Below the pieces are notes generated by a model, which did no database searches, was not told the DNA's origin, and saw only the letters and a program-made list of their open reading frames with translations. Of a DNA stretch of 64,000 nucleotides, positions 60,791-64,000 are shown one piece after another. The stretch comes from CALHVX01 sp964640725 (GTDB taxonomy: Bacteria; Pseudomonadota; Gammaproteobacteria; Pseudomonadales; Azotimanducaceae). Both the position numbers and the translations under genes were made by a program. Positions within the stretch are counted from its first letter, which is position 1, and each line of letters starts with the position of its first letter. Location: assembly GCA_964640725.1 (NCBI GenBank), contig CAZXIJ010000001.1, positions 288,549-352,548 on the forward strand, given 5' to 3'.

Positions 60791-61651
60791 ATGAGACTCA
60801 TCATTCTCAGCGGCCGTAGCGGCTCCGGCAAGAGCACCGCGCTGCACGCGCTGGAAGACGCCGGCTACAGCTGCATCGACAACTTCCCGATTGATCTGCT
60901 CCAGCCGCTCATGCAGAACGCGCTGGACCGCGACGACGGGGAGCAGCGCTACGCCGTTTGCGTCGATGCCCGGACCGCCGACCTCGACGGTTTTCCCACG
61001 ACCCTCGTCGAGCTCGATCGCATGGGCATCGATTGCCAGGTGATTTACCTGGACGCGCTCTCGCCCACCCTGGTCAAGCGGTTCAGCGAGACCCGCCGCA
61101 AGCATCCACTGAGCAACGCCAGCACGGATCTCAAGGAGGCCATCGACTCGGAGCAGACGCTGCTCGAAGGCATTGCCGACCTCGCAGACCTCACCGTCGA
61201 CACGACGCGATTGTCAGCGCAGGAACTGATCGAGCACATCCGCGACCGGGTCATCGACAACAGCAGCTCCAGCCTGTCGCTGACCTTTCGCTCCTTCGGC
61301 TTCAAATACGGCGTCCCGGTGGATGCAGATTTCGTGTTCGACGTGCGCTGCCTGCCAAACCCCCACTGGGTGCCAGAGCTGCGACCACAAACGGGCCTGG
61401 ACCTGCCGGTGCGGGAGTACCTGGCCGCAGAGGAACTGGTCAACCGCATGTACGAGGACATTCGGCAGTTCGTCGAGCGCTGGCAAAGCAGCTTCGAAGA
61501 CAACAACCGGACCTATCTCACCTTTGCCATTGGCTGCACGGGCGGCCAGCATCGGAGCGTCTATCTGGCCAGCCGCCTGGGCGAACATTTCCAGCGCGTC
61601 CGGGAGGACGGTATCGTGCTGGTTCGGCACCGCGAGTTGAATCGCCACTGA
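60791..61651 (+). CDS. rapZ: RNase adapter protein RapZ
   Basis: RapZ binds nucleotide and, in enterics, guides RNase E to the GlmZ RNA to control glucosamine-6-phosphate synthase. The 286-residue protein has the P-loop GRSGSGKST at 8-16, SLTFRSFGFKYGVPVDADFVFDVR region, NPHWVPELRPQTG, and IGCTGGQHRSVYL. Part of the rpoN-ptsN-npr cluster. Confidence 0.98.
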   Translation: MRLIILSGRSGSGKSTALHALEDAGYSCIDNFPIDLLQPLMQNALDRDDGEQRYAVCVDARTADLDGFPTTLVELDRMGIDCQVIYLDALSPTLVKRFSETRRKHPLSNASTDLKEAIDSEQTLLEGIADLADLTVDTTRLSAQELIEHIRDRVIDNSSSSLSLTFRSFGFKYGVPVDADFVFDVRCLPNPHWVPELRPQTGLDLPVREYLAAEELVNRMYEDIRQFVERWQSSFEDNNRTYLTFAIGCTGGQHRSVYLASRLGEHFQRVREDGIVLVRHRELNRH

Positions 61652-61693
61652 TTCGCGCCTATTGTCCCTGCGCCGCGACCGGGAGATCCCGCA

Positions 61694-61972
61694 GTGCCCT
61701 GCGTCCAACTGAGAATCGTGAACACTCTGGGCCTGCACGCGCGGGCGGCCGCGAAGTTCGTGGGCTGCGCCAAGCGCTACAGCAGCGACGTCACCCTTGC
61801 CTTTCAGGACCAGAGCGTCGACGGCAAAAGCATCATGACCGTCATGCTGCTGGCTGCACCCCTGGGCAGTGACCTGCAGCTGACCGTTACCGGCGAGGAC
61901 GAAACCGAGGCGATAGCCGCGCTGACCGATCTCGTCCAGCGCGGGTTCGATGAAGACGTGGTCCATGTCTGA
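61694..61972 (+). CDS. npr: Phosphocarrier protein Npr (nitrogen PTS)
   Basis: A 92-residue HPr-like protein that phosphorylates PtsN. The active His is H15 in GLHARAAAKF and the regulatory Ser is S46 in DGKSIMTVMLL. The start is GTG at 61694. Its stop overlaps the mgtE start by eight bases. Confidence 0.97.
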   Translation: MPCVQLRIVNTLGLHARAAAKFVGCAKRYSSDVTLAFQDQSVDGKSIMTVMLLAAPLGSDLQLTVTGEDETEAIAALTDLVQRGFDEDVVHV

Positions 61973-63320
61973 ACTCGGCCCCGAAGAGTTCCGGCGCCAG
62001 AAGGAGACGGTGCTCAGCGCCTACGACGCGGGTGCCCTGGGCGAGACGCGCCTGCTGCTGGAGGGCCTGCGGGAACCGGAAATCGCCCACCTGCTCGAGT
62101 CTACGCCGCCCAAAACGCGCAGCGTGCTGTGGAATCTGCTCGACGAAGAAACAGAAAACCTGGTGCTGCAGCACCTGAGCGAAGACGTTCGCGGCGAGTT
62201 TCTGGAAACCATGGACACCGCGCAGCTGATCAACGCTGCGGATGCGCTGGATACCGACGACTTCGCCGATATCCTGCATCAGCTCCCCAGCCAGATCACC
62301 GACCAGATTCTGGAATCCTTGAGCGCTACGGACCGGGCGCGGCTGGAAACCGTCCTCAGCTATGCCGACGAGAGCGCCGGCGGGCTGATGGACACGGAAA
62401 CGGTCACGGTCCGCCCGCGCCACACGCTGGAAGTGGTGCTGCGCTACCTGCGCCTGCGCAAGGAGCTGCCCGCATCTACCGATGCGCTGATCGTCGTCAA
62501 CAACTCCGACGAGTACGTCGGGCTGCTGGCGATTGGGCGCCTGCTCACCTCGGACCCGTCAGTGACCGTGCGCGAGCTGATGAACACCGACATCGAAGCG
62601 CTGCCCGCCACCTTGCCGGATACGGAAGTGGCGCGGATCTTTTCCGAGCAGGACCTGATCTCTGTAGCAGTGGTCGACGACAGCAACCGGGTGATCGGGC
62701 GCATCACCATCGACGACGTGGTGGACGTGATCATCGAAGACGCCAGCGAGGCGGTGATGGCCCAGGCCGGCTTCGAGCCCGACGAAGACACCTTCGCGCC
62801 GATCGCCAAGTCCTTTCGGCGCCGCGCCCTGTGGCTGACCATCAACCTCCTGACCGCTTTCGTCGCCTCCGCCGTGATCAATCTGTTCGAGGACACGATC
62901 GCCAAGGTGGTGGCCCTGGCGGTACTCATGCCCATCGTCGCCAGCATGGGGGGGATCGCCGGCACGCAAACGCTGACCCTCGTGGTGCGCGGCATGGCCC
63001 TCGGCCATATCGAGCGCTCGAACCTGATGTATCTGCTGAACCGGGAGGTCGTTGTGGCCCTGCTGAACGGCGCGCTACTGGCCGTCATCGTCGCCACGGC
63101 TGCGGCCGCCGTGTTCAGCGACCTGACCCTGGGCTACGTGATCGCCACCGCCATGGTCATCAACATTGTGGTCGCCGCTCTCGCCGGCAGCCTGCTGCCC
63201 AGCATCCTGAGCAAGCTCAAGATCGATCCTGCGATCGCCGGTGGCGTCGTGCTGACCACGATCACGGACGTCGTCGGTTTCTTCAGCTTTCTCGGGCTGG
63301 CGACCTGGGCCTACGGGTAA
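61965..63320 (+). CDS. mgtE: Magnesium transporter MgtE
   Basis: A 451-residue Mg2+ channel. The N-terminal MgtE domain has helical repeats (LHQLPSQITDQILESL, ESAGGLMDTETVTV), two CBS domains follow (about residues 130-260), then five membrane segments with MPIVASMGGIAGTQTLTLVVRG, the ion-pore motif region. The ATG at 61965 is used. It overlaps npr by eight bases. Confidence 0.97.
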   Translation: MSELGPEEFRRQKETVLSAYDAGALGETRLLLEGLREPEIAHLLESTPPKTRSVLWNLLDEETENLVLQHLSEDVRGEFLETMDTAQLINAADALDTDDFADILHQLPSQITDQILESLSATDRARLETVLSYADESAGGLMDTETVTVRPRHTLEVVLRYLRLRKELPASTDALIVVNNSDEYVGLLAIGRLLTSDPSVTVRELMNTDIEALPATLPDTEVARIFSEQDLISVAVVDDSNRVIGRITIDDVVDVIIEDASEAVMAQAGFEPDEDTFAPIAKSFRRRALWLTINLLTAFVASAVINLFEDTIAKVVALAVLMPIVASMGGIAGTQTLTLVVRGMALGHIERSNLMYLLNREVVVALLNGALLAVIVATAAAAVFSDLTLGYVIATAMVINIVVAALAGSLLPSILSKLKIDPAIAGGVVLTTITDVVGFFSFLGLATWAYG

Positions 63321-63349
63321 ACTCGCGGGAACTGCAAGGAGCAACGCTC

Positions 63350-63847
63350 ATGAGTACTCTCAGAGCCCCGCAGCCCGGCGACCTGGGCTGGATCACCCAG
63401 GTTCACGGGGAGTTTTACGCCCGGACCTTCGGCTGGGGCATGGCGTTCGAGGGGATCGTCGCCCAGATCGTGGCCGACTTCGCCCGGACCACGCAGTCAC
63501 CGGAAGACCCAGCGCAGGCACAGCAGCGTTGCTGGATCGCAGAGCAGAACGGCGAGCGGGCCGGTTGCGTCATGCTCACCCGCGACGCTGACGGGGCCGC
63601 GCGGCTGCGACTGATGCTGGTGCTGGCCAGCGCCCAGGGCACCGGCCTGGGCAGGATCCTGGGGCAGGCTGTGATCGATCAGGCAAGGGCCTGGGACGAG
63701 CCGGCGCTGGTGCTCTGGACGACGAGCAAGCAGGTCGCAGCCCGCGGGCTGTACGAGTCCTTCGGCTTTACCCGGGTCGACGCTGTGCCCAACAGGACCT
63801 TCGCGCCCGACGCGATGGACGAAACCTGGCGGCTGGAACTCGGCTAG
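63350..63847 (+). CDS. GNAT-family N-acetyltransferase
   Basis: A 165-residue acetyltransferase. The acetyl-CoA site is in VLASAQGTGLGRILGQAVID (the Q/RxxGxG/A motif as QGTGLG) and the end has ARGLYESFGF. The N-terminal GWITQVHGEFYARTFGW resembles a subgroup often fused to or beside MarR regulators; the substrate is unknown. AAGGAGC precedes the ATG. Confidence 0.9.
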   Translation: MSTLRAPQPGDLGWITQVHGEFYARTFGWGMAFEGIVAQIVADFARTTQSPEDPAQAQQRCWIAEQNGERAGCVMLTRDADGAARLRLMLVLASAQGTGLGRILGQAVIDQARAWDEPALVLWTTSKQVAARGLYESFGFTRVDAVPNRTFAPDAMDETWRLELG

Positions 63848-63852
63848 GGACG

Positions 63853-63873
63853 TCCGGCGGAGCGACCGCCGGA
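63853..63873. terminator. Bidirectional terminator-like hairpin
   Basis: TCCGGCGG and CCGCCGGA pair around AGCGA between the convergent acetyltransferase and beta-barrel genes. A second palindrome CCCCGATCGGGG follows at about 63881. Neither has a long U run. Confidence 0.5.
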
Positions 63874-63901
63874 TGCCAGGCCCCGATCGGGGGCGCAGAG
63901 C

Positions 63902-64000
63902 CTAGTAGAACAGGCGGAACACCAAACCGACGGTGCGTGGCTGGTTCGTGCGGAAGCCAAGGCGGGCTCGGCCGCCCCGCTCCCGGTCGAAGGACAGGTC
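63902..64000 (-). CDS. C-terminal end of an outer-membrane beta-barrel protein (partial)
   Basis: The 32 visible residues end NQPRTVGLVFRLFY followed by a stop. The final strand with alternating hydrophobic residues and a terminal aromatic is the beta-barrel signal of outer-membrane proteins, and the PRTVGL pattern is common at the end of TonB-dependent receptors. The rest lies outside the window, so the exact family is a guess. Confidence 0.6.
   Translation of the reverse strand, partial: DLSFDRERGGRARLGFRTNQPRTVGLVFRLFY

Overview
The window is a high-GC stretch of a gammaproteobacterial chromosome. Almost every gene belongs to core cell-envelope biology, and the gene order follows the one familiar from Pseudomonas and relatives: ampD-nadC, tRNA-Thr, pilA-pilBCD-coaE-yacG, argJ-secA-M23-dciA-lpxC, the dcw cluster, rnpB-rsmI-lpoA-yraN-dolP, sspBA-petCBA-rpsI-rplM-zapE-degS, hisDG-murA-ibaG-mla, and yrbG-kdsC-lptCAB-rpoN-hpf-ptsN-rapZ-npr. 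I cannot name a genus. Two runs of exactly 100 N (45287-45386 and 56896-56995) show that it is a scaffold. At both gaps the flanking sequences repeat each other (55 and 24 bases), so the gaps look like unmerged contig overlaps rather than missing DNA.

Layout. 1-3686: aceE (cut by the window edge), a ROK sugar kinase, ampD and nadC. 3736-12295: a type IV pilus region with a TfpX/TfpZ-like pilin accessory protein, a Wzy/WaaL-type membrane glycan ligase, tRNA-Thr(CGT), two type IV pilins and pilBCD. The pilA promoter is a near-perfect sigma-54 site, and rpoN itself lies at 58255. 12307-19883: coaE, yacG, a secreted glycerophosphodiester phosphodiesterase, argJ, secA, an M23 peptidase and a DciA-like protein. 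20059-35166, all on the minus strand: the division and cell-wall cluster (mraZ, rsmH, ftsL, ftsI, murE, mraY, murD, ftsW, murC, ftsQ, ftsA, ftsZ) ending in lpxC. murF, murG and ddl are absent, and an FkbM-type methyltransferase gene sits between ftsZ and lpxC.

35669-41067: RNase P RNA, rsmI, lpoA, yraN, dolP, sspB and sspA. 41249-47647: the cytochrome bc1 operon petABC, ribosomal proteins S9 and L13, zapE and a DegS/AlgW-type protease. 47655-54386: hisD, hisG, murA, ibaG and the mlaFEDCB lipid-transport operon. 54643-63847: a sodium/calcium exchanger, kdsC, lptCAB, rpoN, hpf, the nitrogen-PTS genes ptsN and npr with rapZ, an MgtE magnesium transporter and a GNAT acetyltransferase. The last 99 bases hold the C-terminus of an outer-membrane beta-barrel protein on the minus strand.

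Together these genes make and divide the envelope: peptidoglycan precursors and septation (mur/fts), lipid A, Kdo and LPS export (lpxC, kdsC, lptCAB), outer-membrane lipid balance (mla), peptidoglycan recycling (ampD) and surface pili. I found no mobile element, CRISPR array or clear defence system. The most unusual points are the reduced dcw cluster with its methyltransferase insertion, the pilin and glycosylation cassette at tRNA-Thr, probable CTG start codons for lptC and yraN, and the shared CATG start of the divergent rsmI and lpoA genes.
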